Below are positions 1-5,305 of a stretch of DNA of 5,723 bases, piece after piece. The notes below the pieces were generated by a model. The model had not been told where the DNA came from and ran no database searches. It saw only the letters and a program-made list of their open reading frames with translations. The DNA is taken from positions 1,331 through 7,053 of the forward strand of contig MIBD01000012.1 in assembly GCA_001829395.1 (NCBI GenBank), read 5' to 3'. Every line of letters begins with the position of its first letter. Within the stretch, counting starts at the first letter, position 1. Made by a program: the position numbers and the translations under genes. The DNA comes from Spirochaetes bacterium GWF1_49_6. Lineage in GTDB: Bacteria > Spirochaetota > Brevinematia > Brevinematales > GWF1-51-8.

Positions 1-365
1 AGGCGATCAATCAGGCGTTGAAGGACAAGGCGGGCATCCGCCGTTTCGGTAACGCTATCCTTCCGTTGGACGAAGCCCTCAGTGAGGCGGTGATGGATAT
101 CAGCGGTCGTCCGCATCTGGAGACCAACCTGACGGATTATACGGGAACGGTGGGCGAGTTTAATTTCGAGCTCGGCGAGGTCTTTTTCTCCGGGTTCGCG
201 TCCGAGGGATTTACGGTGCATATTAACGTGCGGCAGGGAAAGAACCTGCATCATATACTCGAGTCGGCGTTTAAGTCGTTCGCGCGGGCATTGCGGAGCG
301 CGGTGGAGATCGATGACAGGATGAACGGGCGGATACCGTCCACAAAGGATCATATAGAGGACTAA
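1..365 (+). CDS. hisB: Imidazoleglycerol-phosphate dehydratase, C-terminal part (5' end outside window)
   Basis: HisB dehydrates imidazole glycerol phosphate to imidazole acetol phosphate, in the cytoplasm, in the second half of histidine synthesis. The reading frame is open from base 3 (first residues AINQALKDKAGIRRFG), so the gene begins upstream of the window; a TTG at base 18 is internal and not the start. Family signatures visible are the R-[RN]-F/Y-G turn, a PLDEALS segment, DISGRPHLETNL, the metal-binding NLHHILESAFKSFARALR stretch and the terminal PSTK. The last seven residues, after PSTK, differ from the short ending usual in the family, which is a minor matter. The missing portion should carry the first HH-E metal motif. 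The TAA stop is directly followed by the hisH ATG with no gap, and the end of hisB carries the hisH Shine-Dalgarno (GAGG, 357-360). The length seen (about 120 residues) fits the second half of a monofunctional HisB. Confidence 0.96.
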   Translation, partial: AINQALKDKAGIRRFGNAILPLDEALSEAVMDISGRPHLETNLTDYTGTVGEFNFELGEVFFSGFASEGFTVHINVRQGKNLHHILESAFKSFARALRSAVEIDDRMNGRIPSTKDHIED

Positions 366-971
366 ATGATAGCGATTATAGATTACGGAATGGGCAATCT
401 CGCGAGCGTGTATAACGCGTTCGTAAAAACGGGGTTCGGCGATATAAAAATTACGTCCGACCCGGCCGACCTGCGCCGCGCGGATAAACTCGTGCTTCCC
501 GGAGTGGGCGCGTTCGAGGACGCGATGAAGAACCTGACCCGCGATAAACTGGTCGGCCCTATTTTGGAGAGCGCCGCCGCAGGGAAACCGTTCCTCGGGA
601 TATGTCTCGGATACCAGCTCATGTTTGAACGGAGCTATGAGGGTGGAAGTTTCGAGGGTCTCGGCATTATGAAAGGGGAGGTCGTGCGGTTCGATATCTC
701 GCTCCCGGTTCCGCATATGGGATGGAACGAGACTGCTATCAGGGACGGCGCGGGGGTGTTTGACGGATTAGCTGGAAATGTGTATTTTTACTTCGACCAC
801 GCGTATTATCCGTTACCGTCAGATGAATCGGTGATCGCGGGTACGACCGAATACGAGACCGTTTTTGTATCGGCGGTACGGAAGGGTAATATTTACGGAG
901 CGCAGTTTCACCCGGAGAAGAGCCATAATAACGGGTTAAAAATAATAAGTAATTTCGGAAAATTAAAATAA
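366..971 (+). CDS. hisH: Imidazole glycerol phosphate synthase, glutaminase subunit HisH
   Basis: HisH is the class I glutamine amidotransferase subunit of imidazole glycerol phosphate synthase. It hydrolyses glutamine and channels ammonia to HisF, which makes IGP and AICAR. The 201 residues match the usual family length. Visible features are the N-terminal IIDYGMGNL, the oxyanion-strand LPGVGAF (about 44-50), the nucleophile elbow GICLGYQLMF with Cys80, PHMGWN (116-121), and the His182/Glu184 pair in QFHPEKS, so the catalytic triad is complete. The segment FYFDHAYY (141-148) differs slightly from the FVHSYY form common in the family. The ATG abuts the hisB stop, and GAGG lies 5 nt upstream. 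hisA follows after 16 bp. HisH needs HisF, which is not seen in this window, so hisF must lie elsewhere if the pathway is intact. Confidence 0.97.
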   Translation: MIAIIDYGMGNLASVYNAFVKTGFGDIKITSDPADLRRADKLVLPGVGAFEDAMKNLTRDKLVGPILESAAAGKPFLGICLGYQLMFERSYEGGSFEGLGIMKGEVVRFDISLPVPHMGWNETAIRDGAGVFDGLAGNVYFYFDHAYYPLPSDESVIAGTTEYETVFVSAVRKGNIYGAQFHPEKSHNNGLKIISNFGKLK

Positions 972-987
972 CCGGAGGACTATTCCT

Positions 988-1713
988 ATGCTCATCATTC
1001 CCGCAATCGATATAAAAGATAAAAAGTGCGTGCGCCTTGTGCGCGGCGATCCGCAGTTCGAGACGGTCTACTCTACCGAGCCGGTATTCCAGGCGAAGTA
1101 CTGGGAACGCGAGGGCGCGAAACGTCTGCATATCGTCGATCTCGACGGCGCGTTCGAGGGGAAGACCAAGAACCTCGATATTATCCAGCGGATTGTCGAG
1201 GAAGTGAATATCATGGTCGAGGTCGGCGGCGGAATCCGCGACAACCGTATCATCCGCGCGCTCAAGAACCGCGGCGTGCATAAGATCGTGATCGGGACGG
1301 CGGCGGTCGAGAACCGTAAATTTATCAAGAATCTCTGCAAATCGGAACCGGACAGTATCATCATCGCGATAGACGCGCACGACGGGTTTGTGGTCAAGAA
1401 GGGATGGAAGGAAGTGACCGATAAGCGCGCGGTCGATCTGGTGAAGGAACTCGAGGAGTACGGCGTACAGGAAGTGATTTATACCGATGTGAACCGTGAC
1501 GGAACTCTCGAGGGGCCGAACTATGATTCGATCGAAACAATGCTGACGGTGACCGAAATCCCGATCATCGTATCGGGCGGGGTGTCCTCGCTCGACGACC
1601 TGAGACGGCTGGCGCAGTACGAGAAGGACGGCCTTCGGGGCGTGATTATCGGAAAAGCCCTCTACGAGGGGATATTCAAGCTCTCCGAGGCGCTGAAGTT
1701 CGATAAGGGATAG
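988..1713 (+). CDS. hisA: ProFAR isomerase HisA; 3' end duplicated by the R-M insertion
   Basis: HisA isomerises ProFAR to PRFAR, the substrate of HisH-HisF, as a (beta-alpha)8 barrel in the cytoplasm. The 241 residues are the normal family length. Visible are IIPAIDIK with the catalytic Asp8, CVRLVRGD (14-21), LHIVDLDGA (48-55), the first phosphate-binding loop VEVGGGIR (78-84), AIDA with the second catalytic Asp129, the TDVNRDGTLEGPN loop (166-178), and the second phosphate site SGGVSS (196-201) with IIGKALYEG. A good GGAGG (974-978) lies 9 nt before the ATG. The last 34 bases before the final base of the stop codon recur at 3346-3379, where the stop reads TAA; here it reads TAG because the third base comes from the inserted cassette. 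The protein sequence is unchanged by the insertion. HisA rather than PriA is called because it sits beside hisB and hisH; a dual HisA/TrpF role cannot be excluded by eye. Confidence 0.97.
   Translation: MLIIPAIDIKDKKCVRLVRGDPQFETVYSTEPVFQAKYWEREGAKRLHIVDLDGAFEGKTKNLDIIQRIVEEVNIMVEVGGGIRDNRIIRALKNRGVHKIVIGTAAVENRKFIKNLCKSEPDSIIIAIDAHDGFVVKKGWKEVTDKRAVDLVKELEEYGVQEVIYTDVNRDGTLEGPNYDSIETMLTVTEIPIIVSGGVSSLDDLRRLAQYEKDGLRGVIIGKALYEGIFKLSEALKFDKG
1679..1712 (+). repeat. 34-bp direct repeat, copy 1 (3' end of hisA)
   Basis: This copy begins AGCTCTCCGAGG and ends GATAAGGGATA. It encodes the last residues of HisA (SEALKFDKG) plus the first two bases of the stop codon. It is identical over all 34 bases to 3346-3379, with a 1667-bp offset. 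Similarity ends abruptly on both sides: upstream TTCA versus TTTT, downstream G versus A. Since it lies within intact coding sequence, this is one flank of the original target site. The two copies read as a target duplication bracketing the R-M genes. Confidence 0.97.
1705..1710 (+). promoter_or_regulatory. Probable Shine-Dalgarno of the methyltransferase, inside the hisA repeat
   Basis: AAGGGA lies 11 nt before the methyltransferase ATG at 1722 and is the only purine-rich candidate there. It belongs to the hisA 3' end and so is host-derived rather than part of the cassette. The spacing is on the long side, so translation may rely partly on coupling to hisA termination at 1713. The ATG at 1714 is in another frame, so it is not an alternative start for this protein. 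Confidence 0.5.
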
Positions 1714-1721
1714 ATGAAAAA

Positions 1722-2594
1722 ATGGAAAATAAAATATATTGCGGAGATTGTCTCGAAGTATTAAAAGATGTTCCGCATAATAGTGTCGATTTGATCTTTA
1801 CCTCACCTCCTTATGCTGATAGTCGGAAAAATACGTATGGGGGAATACATCCCGATAAATATGTTGAGTGGTTTTTACCTCGTTCGGAAAATTTTTTACG
1901 TGTTCTAAAGCCAACCGGTACCTTTGTCCTTAATATTAAAGAAAAAGCTGTCGATGGAGAACGTCATACTTATGTTATCGAATTAATTCTCGCATTGAAA
2001 AAACAAGGTTGGCTTTGGACAGAAGAATTTATATGGCATAAGAAGAATTGTTATCCAGGTAAATGGCCAAATCGTTTTCGTGATTCTTGGGAACGATGTA
2101 TACAGTTTAATAAAACAAAAAATTTCCAAATGTTTCAGGAAGCTGTAATGGTTCCGGTGGGAGATTGGTCAAAAACACGGCTAAAGAATCTTAGCGATAC
2201 TGATAAACGACGGGATAATTCAAGAGTAATGAGTGGCTTTGGGAAAAATATCTCCAACTGGATTGGAAGGGAACTTGTCTATCCGACAAACGTGATACAC
2301 CTTGCAACGGAATGTTCAAATAAAAAACACAGCGCCGCTTTTCCATTAGCCCTGCCGGAATGGTTTATAAAATTATTTACAAAAATAGGAGACACTGTGA
2401 TGGACCCATTTTTAGGTTCGGGAACTACTGCTTTAGCGGCAAAATATTTGAATAGACAATATCTAGGAATTGAGATTCTTCCTGAATTCTATTCATTGGC
2501 AATTGAAAATATAGATGGGAGTTTTAACAATACGTCAATAGAATCTGAGAAAACCCAAGATTTATACTATACCCTTTGGGGAAAAGATGAATAA
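1722..2594 (+). CDS. Type II DNA methyltransferase, beta class, probably N4-cytosine
   Basis: This is a site-specific DNA methyltransferase that transfers a methyl group from S-adenosylmethionine to a base in its recognition site, protecting host DNA from the adjacent endonuclease. Motif IV is TSPPY (residues 27-31), near the N terminus. The motif X-like region KHSAAFPLALPEW (202-214) and motif I DPFLGSGTTA (228-237, SAM binding) lie near the C terminus. This IV-then-X-then-I order defines the beta class. The S-P-P-Y form favours exocyclic amino methylation, most often N4-cytosine, though N6-adenine enzymes can also have it. The part between (about 100-200) should hold target recognition; the site cannot be read from it. 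The length, 290 residues, is normal. The gene starts 8 bp after the hisA stop, leaving no room for a promoter, and its end overlaps the endonuclease gene by 8 bp. Base composition is AT-rich compared with the his genes. Confidence 0.93.
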   Translation: MENKIYCGDCLEVLKDVPHNSVDLIFTSPPYADSRKNTYGGIHPDKYVEWFLPRSENFLRVLKPTGTFVLNIKEKAVDGERHTYVIELILALKKQGWLWTEEFIWHKKNCYPGKWPNRFRDSWERCIQFNKTKNFQMFQEAVMVPVGDWSKTRLKNLSDTDKRRDNSRVMSGFGKNISNWIGRELVYPTNVIHLATECSNKKHSAAFPLALPEWFIKLFTKIGDTVMDPFLGSGTTALAAKYLNRQYLGIEILPEFYSLAIENIDGSFNNTSIESEKTQDLYYTLWGKDE

Positions 2595-3324
2595 TTTATT
2601 ATTGGAACAAATCACACTATTTGTTAATGATAATATAATACGATTTCATATAAAAAGAATAGAAGCGTTAAAGACGCTAAAATTGTTGGATGTTCTAAAA
2701 AGAAAAAATCCGTATTTATTTCGCGCTAAGAACATTTTAACTTCTCAGGATTTGATAGAAAATATACTAGATGCATATCTTTCTTCAAAAGAAGAAACTC
2801 TCTTTGGGGATTTCTTAGAACAATTAGCAATATTTATATGCAAAAATGTTTTTGACGGAAAGAAGTCAGCCGCCAAAGGAATCGACCTTGAATTTGAAAG
2901 AAACGGAAACTATTATATTGTTTCTATTAAGTCGGGTCCAAATTGGGGGAACAGCGGTCAAATCGATAACTTAAAAAGCACTTTTCGACAGGCGAAAAGA
3001 ATTTTAATGACAAACAATGGGATGAAAAAACCGATAATTGCGGTAAATGGCTGTTGTTATGGAAAAGAAGGGAGTCCTGATAAAATTGAGTACTTCAAAT
3101 ATTGTGGGCAGGAATTCTGGGAGTTAATCTCCGGGGAAAGCCATCTTTATGTCGATATTATTGAACCGTTAGGTTATCAGGCAAAACAGAAAAATGAACA
3201 ATTTTATGAATCGTATGCAGCGGTAATAAATGAATTCTCGTATCAGTTTACAAAAGATTTTTGTTCTCATGGAAAGATTGATTGGGAAAATTTAATCAAG
3301 TTTAACAGCGGAAGGCAGAAATAA
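2587..3324 (+). CDS. Type II restriction endonuclease, PD-(D/E)XK-like (PmeII-like from memory)
   Basis: This is the probable cleaving partner of the methyltransferase: it overlaps that gene by 8 bp, is on the same strand and has the same AT-rich composition. The 245 residues contain KNPYLFRAKN (40-49), a helix SSKEETLFGDFLEQLAIFI (66-84) with Glu78, then GIDLEFE (98-104) with Asp100, and VSIKSGPNWGNSGQ (112-125) with Lys115. This fits a nuclease core of an upstream Glu, an Asp and a Lys. The position two before Lys is Ser113 rather than Asp/Glu, as in Cfr10I-type enzymes where the acidic residue has moved. Further on are NGCCYGK (154-160) and CGQEFWELISG (173-183). From memory this pattern resembles proteins annotated as PmeII-family endonucleases; I could not run a search, so the family name is tentative. 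The recognition site is unknown. No TM segment or helix-turn-helix is seen. The frame is complete, so the enzyme may be active. Confidence 0.88.
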   Translation: MNNLLLEQITLFVNDNIIRFHIKRIEALKTLKLLDVLKRKNPYLFRAKNILTSQDLIENILDAYLSSKEETLFGDFLEQLAIFICKNVFDGKKSAAKGIDLEFERNGNYYIVSIKSGPNWGNSGQIDNLKSTFRQAKRILMTNNGMKKPIIAVNGCCYGKEGSPDKIEYFKYCGQEFWELISGESHLYVDIIEPLGYQAKQKNEQFYESYAAVINEFSYQFTKDFCSHGKIDWENLIKFNSGRQK

Positions 3325-3345
3325 ATAACCTTACTTATTCTTTTT

Positions 3346-3379
3346 AGCTCTCCGAGGCGCTGAAGTTCGATAAGGGATA
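3346..3379 (+). repeat. 34-bp direct repeat, copy 2 (orphan hisA 3' end)
   Basis: This copy is identical to 1679-1712 but not attached to a hisA reading frame. It follows a T-rich cassette end (3335-3345) and is followed by A at 3380, which restores a TAA stop in the old hisA frame. The next bases lead to the SH3 gene's stop codon at 3389-3391. It is the distal flank of the target duplication, marking the right-hand cassette boundary. The zero divergence suggests a recent insertion or ongoing exchange between copies; which of the two is not decidable here. Confidence 0.97.
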
Positions 3380-3388
3380 ATCCGGGTA

Positions 3389-4141
3389 CTACTGGTATCT
3401 TAAATCGATTTTTACCCCGTTTTTATCGGCGGTAATTTGAATAAAAATATTTTCGTTATGCATCATCAGGTCAGGAGCCGATTTCTGGATTTCGAGCTTT
3501 AATTGGTTATCCTTCGCGCTCATGCTTCCCGCCGGGAAAACAAACATCGGGTCGCCTGAAAAATATCCGAACGCCTTCAGCAGGATAAACCCTTCTTCCA
3601 CCCGTGTTACCATCGGAAAGGTATATACTTCCTGGGTAAAATCCGGGTCGTCCGTCCAATAATAGGTGACCGATATTTCAGCGGTACACTTGTTATCGAA
3701 ATAGTATTTCTCGATAGAAGTCATCAGTCCTTCTCCGCCCTCTTCGCTTTGCTCAGGGGGACCGCAGCTCTCCGACAGGTTGTGCATGTAGTCCAATAAG
3801 GGATACTGTGAATCTTCCGAAAGTTCGGGCGCGGGTAGGGTGGATAGATACCCGTCGAAAATATACCCCTTTTTACCCTTGTAATCGGCGTAAACCCAAT
3901 GCCCGTCGATATTGTCGAAACTGAACACCACGGGTTTCGCGGTATCCTTGAGCACCGTAAGTTCGCTTCCGTAAGGAACCTTGACGGCTAGCTTACCGTT
4001 GATATCGGCTTTCTCGCGGAGATTCAGCCCCGATATCGCGAGAACATAGAGATTATCGCCGGGTGTGTACCAAAATTCCGAATCGGCATAAGTTGGGACA
4101 CATATGGAAAGAAATGATAACAATATTAAAATATATCTCAA
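3389..4141 (-). CDS. Secreted SH3-domain protein, function unknown
   Basis: The 250-residue product starts with a signal peptide: Arg2, a hydrophobic run ILILLSFLSICV (4-15), and a likely signal peptidase I site after TYA (residue 19), so it is probably exported. A lipobox is unlikely because Ile precedes Cys14. Residues about 30-103 form a bacterial SH3 (SH3b) domain: LYVLAISGLNLREKA at the start, a VPYGSELTVL strand, HWVYADYKGKKGYIFDGYLS at the end. Such domains often bind peptidoglycan or other envelope ligands. The rest (about 110-250) is acidic, contains Cys126 and Cys152 which could pair, and looks beta-rich; I do not recognise it. The start is TTG at 4139-4141, chosen because AAGGAG lies 6 nt upstream and it gives a complete signal peptide. 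The gene is convergent with hisA and the R-M genes and has its own promoter. No catalytic motif is seen. Confidence 0.85.
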   Translation of the reverse strand: MRYILILLSFLSICVPTYADSEFWYTPGDNLYVLAISGLNLREKADINGKLAVKVPYGSELTVLKDTAKPVVFSFDNIDGHWVYADYKGKKGYIFDGYLSTLPAPELSEDSQYPLLDYMHNLSESCGPPEQSEEGGEGLMTSIEKYYFDNKCTAEISVTYYWTDDPDFTQEVYTFPMVTRVEEGFILLKAFGYFSGDPMFVFPAGSMSAKDNQLKLEIQKSAPDLMMHNENIFIQITADKNGVKIDLRYQ

Positions 4142-4147
4142 GGAAAT

Positions 4148-4153
4148 CTCCTT
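4148..4153 (-). promoter_or_regulatory. Consensus Shine-Dalgarno deciding the TTG start of the SH3 gene
   Basis: AAGGAG on the minus strand, 6 nt before TTG. There is no ATG in the correct position, so this strong ribosome-binding site supports TTG as the initiation codon. Confidence 0.85.
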
Positions 4154-4165
4154 AACTATTGATAT

Positions 4166-4194
4166 ATTGTAAGTATACCATTATTGTTAGTCAA
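4166..4194 (-). promoter_or_regulatory. Sigma-70-like promoter of the SH3 gene
   Basis: Read on the minus strand, TTGACT (4189-4194) is followed after exactly 17 bp by TACAAT (4166-4171), each matching 5 of 6 consensus bases. Transcription would start near 4159, giving a short leader that contains the AAGGAG. It lies back to back with the promoter of the SPFH gene. Confidence 0.75.
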
Positions 4195-4232
4195 TATTTC
4201 TATGATTGAAATATTCGCGAAAAATCCGCCGG

Positions 4233-4261
4233 TTGACATTTTCCGATATATCGAATAGAAT
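4233..4261 (+). promoter_or_regulatory. Sigma-70-like promoter of the SPFH/kinase operon
   Basis: TTGACA (4233-4238), a perfect -35 match, is followed after 17 bp by TAGAAT (4256-4261), 5 of 6 for the -10 box. The predicted start is near 4268, and GGAGGG (4279-4284) lies 4 nt before the ATG at 4289. The leader is only about 20 nt, so there is no room for a riboswitch. Confidence 0.78.
4244..4253. promoter_or_regulatory. 10-bp palindrome between -35 and -10; possible operator
   Basis: CGATATATCG is a perfect inverted repeat lying in the spacer of the SPFH promoter, where a bound regulator would block RNA polymerase. A second, shorter palindrome, TTCGCGAA (4214-4221), lies just upstream of the -35 box. 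Short palindromes of this kind can arise by chance, so an operator role is only a guess. No regulator gene is nearby. Confidence 0.25.
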
Positions 4262-4288
4262 TAAATATCCTATTTCACGGAGGGCGCT

Positions 4289-5305
4289 ATGCTGGGATTC
4301 CGCTTCATCAAGTTTCAGCCGAATTATTACGTACTGAAGTATAAAAAGGGGCGCGTCGTCCGGGAGGGGCTGGGGCTCGCGTTCAACTACTATTCGCCCA
4401 CCACGTCGCTTGTGGCGGTTCCGGTCGGGAGTACCGATACCCCGTTCATTTTCACCGAAAGCACCTCCGACTTCCAAAGCGTAACCGTGCAGGGTCAGGT
4501 TACATTCCGGGTATCCGACCCGAAGAAGATCGCGGGTCTCCTGAACTACACGCTCGATAACAACACGAAAAACTATATCTCCGACGACCCTCAGAAACTT
4601 CCCCAGCGGGTAATTACGGTCGTGCAGGTGCTGACCAAGAAGTTTATCGAAAATCTCCCCCTGCGCGAGGCAATCCGTTCGAGCGAGCCGATAGCCAGCG
4701 GGGTCGCGTCGAGTATCCGCGCGGACAAAGCGATCGAGTCCCTCGGTATCGAGATACTCGGGCTCGCGGTGGTTGCTATTCTGCCCACCGAGGATACGGC
4801 GCGCGCCCTCGAGGCGACCGCGCGCGAGCAGATACTCAAGGAAGCCGACGATGCGATCTATACCCGCCGGAATTCCGCGGTCGAGCAGGAACGCAGGATA
4901 AAAGAGAACGAGCTGAATACCGAAATAGCGGTCGAGAACAAGAAAAGGCAGATTCTCGAGGCGCAGAAAGAGGCCGAGCGCGCGATCCAGATGAAGGATC
5001 ACGAGATGAAGCAGGCGGAGATGAATTTCACGATAACGAACGAGGAGCGGAAAAAGAAGCTGGTCGAGCTTTCCGCCGATAACGCCCGTAAGCAGGCCGA
5101 CACCCGCGCGTACGGGGTTTCGGTCGTACTGAAGGCGGTCGAGGGGATCAAGACCGAAGTCCTGCAGGTGCTCTCGCAGATGGGCATGGATACCGATAAG
5201 CTCATCGCGATAGCGTTCCGGGGTATGGCGGAGAATGCCGAGAAGATCGGCGAACTCAATATTTCTCCCGACCTGCTCAAGGAACTGCTGAATAAGAAAA
5301 AATGA
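4289..5305 (+). CDS. SPFH/band-7 domain protein with coiled coil, no membrane anchor
   Basis: SPFH (stomatin/prohibitin/flotillin/HflK-C) proteins form large ring or cage assemblies, often at membranes, and organise partner proteins. Residues about 10-185 have the features of this domain: a beta-rich start (YYVLKYKKGRVVREGLGLAF), VTVQGQVTFRVSDPKKIA (65-82) typical of the central strands, then the helix with SSIRADKAIESLGIEILGLAV (141-161). Residues about 175-275 form a charged, Ala/Glu/Lys-rich helix that should be a coiled coil. A short helical C-terminal domain (about 276-338) ends in KKK. Unlike stomatins or HflK/HflC, there is no N-terminal hydrophobic segment, so the protein is predicted to be cytoplasmic or only peripherally membrane-bound. 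The start is well supported by GGAGGG and an upstream promoter. Its stop overlaps the ATG of the next gene (ATGA), pointing to translational coupling and a shared function. The substrate is not evident. Confidence 0.88.
   Translation: MLGFRFIKFQPNYYVLKYKKGRVVREGLGLAFNYYSPTTSLVAVPVGSTDTPFIFTESTSDFQSVTVQGQVTFRVSDPKKIAGLLNYTLDNNTKNYISDDPQKLPQRVITVVQVLTKKFIENLPLREAIRSSEPIASGVASSIRADKAIESLGIEILGLAVVAILPTEDTARALEATAREQILKEADDAIYTRRNSAVEQERRIKENELNTEIAVENKKRQILEAQKEAERAIQMKDHEMKQAEMNFTITNEERKKKLVELSADNARKQADTRAYGVSVVLKAVEGIKTEVLQVLSQMGMDTDKLIAIAFRGMAENAEKIGELNISPDLLKELLNKKK

Larger units (their letters stand above)
1713..3345 (+). mobile_element. R-M cassette inserted in the hisA stop codon with 34-bp target duplication
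   Basis: This 1633-bp stretch lies between two identical copies of the hisA 3' end. It contains only a methyltransferase and an endonuclease gene. It is clearly more AT-rich than its flanks: 23 and 17 G+C in the sampled lines 2041-2100 and 2641-2700, against 36 in hisA line 1201-1260 and 30 in the SH3 gene line 3601-3660. It also uses codons such as AAA, AAT and TTA freely where the host genes prefer GC-ending ones. No integrase, transposase or convincing terminal inverted repeats are seen. Removing 1679-3345 would restore a continuous hisA ending in TAA, eight bases from the SH3 gene's stop codon, which looks like the ancestral arrangement. That this is horizontally acquired is inferred from these facts. 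Confidence 0.85.

Noticed and set aside
739..1380. Minus-strand open frame antisense to hisH and hisA.
   Set aside because: It is a shadow of two clearly identified his genes, and the product has no recognisable features.
1714..1716. An ATG directly after the hisA stop as the methyltransferase start.
   Set aside because: It is 8 bases from 1722 and therefore in another frame; it does not lead into the TSPPY-containing protein.
3324..3345. Possible intrinsic terminator after the endonuclease: AATAA and TTATT around a 6-nt loop, then C and TTTTT.
   Set aside because: The stem is only 5 A-T pairs, too weak for a convincing terminator; the region is simply AT-rich.
1713..3345. Terminal inverted repeats at the cassette ends (GATGAAAAAATGG at left; AAAAAGAATAAG on the opposite strand at right).
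   Set aside because: They share only an A-run and a few loose matches, which is expected in AT-rich DNA. There is no transposase-type end.
1713..3345. Part of a larger prophage or integrative element carrying the R-M genes.
   Set aside because: The repeats bracket only the two R-M genes and the flanks are host-like; no phage, plasmid or recombinase genes are present in the window.
4187..5002. Long minus-strand open frame of 271 codons opposite the SPFH gene.
   Set aside because: It is a mirror of a GC-biased coding sequence; its product is Arg/Leu-rich with no domain, and the SPFH frame is well supported by a promoter, RBS and motifs.
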